Source: Gammaproteobacteria bacterium
GTDB lineage: Bacteria > Pseudomonadota > Gammaproteobacteria > Xanthomonadales > SZUA-36
Assembly (NCBI GenBank): GCA_024279945.1
Contig: JAJRRA010000054.1
Location: forward strand, 1 to 64,000
Reading direction: 5' to 3'
DNA length: 64,000 nt
The notes below the pieces were generated by a model. That model did not search any database and was not told the DNA's origin. It saw nothing but the letters and a program-made list of their open reading frames with translations. The position numbers and the translations under genes are program-made. Shown piece by piece: positions 63,178 through 64,000 of the stretch (within the stretch, counting starts at the first letter, position 1; every line of letters starts with the position of its first letter).

Positions 63178-64000
63178 TCAGAAGGACCAGCGCGCCTGAA
63201 CTTCGAAGGTCCGCGGCGGATCGATGAACTGGAAATAGGTATTCGCAAATCCAAGCGTGCTCAGCGGCACATCATTGCCCCAGGTGAAGGTTTTTTCGTC
63301 CGTCAGGTTCCGTCCGACCACGGCCAGCGTCCAGCGGCCGTCCGGGCCGGTCAGGTAGATACGCGCGTTGACCCTCGTATAGGAGCCCTGGATCAGGTTG
63401 GGGTCGAGATCGTTCGCGACGACGTAACCGTCCGAATACAGAACGCCGGCGGTCAGGCCCAGTTCCAGGCTGCTGGCGATCAGGGTCGTGTAGTCACCGG
63501 CCAGGCTGAGCTCGACATCAGGGGCGAACTGCAGCGGTTTGCCCGACAGGTCCTGGACGCCGCCGTTTGCAGCGCAGCTGCCGTCTTGAACCTGCAATAT
63601 GTTGCAGGCGGCATTGGGGAAGTTTTTGTATTTGGCGTCGAGGAAGGAAAAGGCGCCGTTCAGCCTGAATTTTTTGGTAACGGCCAGGACGAAATCACCT
63701 TCCACGCCTTTCGACTCGGACTTGGCCGCGTTGCCGACGACAAAACAGCAGTTGCCGTCAAAGGTGCTGACCTGAATGTCATCGTAGGTGGCCTGGAACG
63801 CCGCCATGTTCAGGCGCCCCCGCCCATTCCAGAACCCGAGTTTCAGGCCCAGTTCGAAGGCCAGCACTGATTCATCCTCGTACTGTTCGGTTTCTATGTT
63901 GGCCAGTCGGTTGTCCTCGTCGTAACCACCGGCCTTGTAGCCGTTGGCGGCGTTGAAGTACAGCATGGCCTCGTCCGTCATATCCCAACTGAAATTGATA
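63178..64000 (-). CDS. TonB-dependent receptor, C-terminal part
   Basis: The frame is open to the right window edge, so the N-terminal plug is missing. Visible are C-terminal barrel strands: AANGYKAGGYDEDNR, the conserved ESKGVEGDFV turn, RVNARIYLTGPDGRWTLAVV-type strands and the end FEVQARWSF with terminal Phe. It faces the sulfatase gene convergently and may serve the same substrate, perhaps a sulfated molecule. Confidence 0.9.
   Translation of the reverse strand, partial: INFSWDMTDEAMLYFNAANGYKAGGYDEDNRLANIETEQYEDESVLAFELGLKLGFWNGRGRLNMAAFQATYDDIQVSTFDGNCCFVVGNAAKSESKGVEGDFVLAVTKKFRLNGAFSFLDAKYKNFPNAACNILQVQDGSCAANGGVQDLSGKPLQFAPDVELSLAGDYTTLIASSLELGLTAGVLYSDGYVVANDLDPNLIQGSYTRVNARIYLTGPDGRWTLAVVGRNLTDEKTFTWGNDVPLSTLGFANTYFQFIDPPRTFEVQARWSF

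Noticed and set aside
62824-63870. 348-residue plus-strand open frame overlapping the sulfatase and receptor
   Set aside because: Crosses two well-supported genes in another frame and strand.
1-64000. Genome-wide reassignment of TAA or TAG to glutamine
   Set aside because: Intact genes in the window end with TAA, TAG and TGA at the expected family C-termini, so stops normally terminate; only partial suppression remains possible.

Overview
The window looks like chromosomal DNA of an aerobic or facultative, Gram-negative, probably marine gammaproteobacterium. The grounds are the fabA-fabB pair, UbiU/UbiV/UbiT homologues, several TonB-dependent receptors (TBDRs) with the EVIVTAQKRE-type N-terminus common in marine gammaproteobacteria and sphingomonads, an M16 lipoprotein protease and an M1 aminopeptidase. 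I see no tRNA, rRNA, CRISPR array, transposase or integrase.

Layout. 0-6 kb: end of an M1 aminopeptidase, a 14-bp tandem repeat, a hybrid histidine kinase broken by one in-frame stop, and an M16 protease. 6-11 kb: an anaerobic quinone island, with ubiU-ubiV-ubiD on the minus strand (ubiD has a 1-base frameshift), divergent ubiT, then rquA. One FNR-type palindrome lies exactly midway between two divergent -10 boxes, and a second FNR-like box precedes rquA. 11-15 kb: an exported methyltransferase, a class III CoA-transferase, fabB and fabA. 15-20 kb: a TBDR with a clear terminator, and a TPR-sulfotransferase. 20-28 kb: a MalT/LuxR-type regulator, a hydantoin-type catabolic operon and a TBDR. 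28-30 kb: a pentameric ligand-gated ion channel with a translationally coupled small protein. 30-37 kb: RidA, a complete 2-oxoacid/acetoin dehydrogenase complex (E1a, E1b, E2, E3) and an aldehyde dehydrogenase cut by an amber codon. 37-42 kb: two-domain VOC proteins, an SDR, an MFS transporter and an AraC regulator.

42-64 kb is the most unusual part. It holds four full-length relatives of the N,N-dimethylformamidase (DMFase) large subunit plus a fifth fragmentary one. One has no export signal, one has a Tat signal, one a Sec signal, and one is a long form with an N-terminal signal or anchor and an in-frame stop. They sit among two TBDRs (one frameshifted at a G10 tract), two outer-membrane porin-like proteins, an exported sulfatase, an amidase, a CocE-type hydrolase, a VOC protein, two related MFS transporters and two closely related AraC regulators. 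I infer a PUL-like uptake and degradation locus for an unknown amide- and perhaps sulfate-bearing substrate.

A recurrent oddity is gene interruption. Four genes carry a single in-frame stop with clear homology on both sides (HK, ALDH, VOC, long DMFase-like), two carry 1-base frameshifts at homopolymers (ubiD, TBDR), and there is one duplicated gene remnant. This could be genome decay, phase variation, stop suppression or assembly error; the sequence alone cannot decide.
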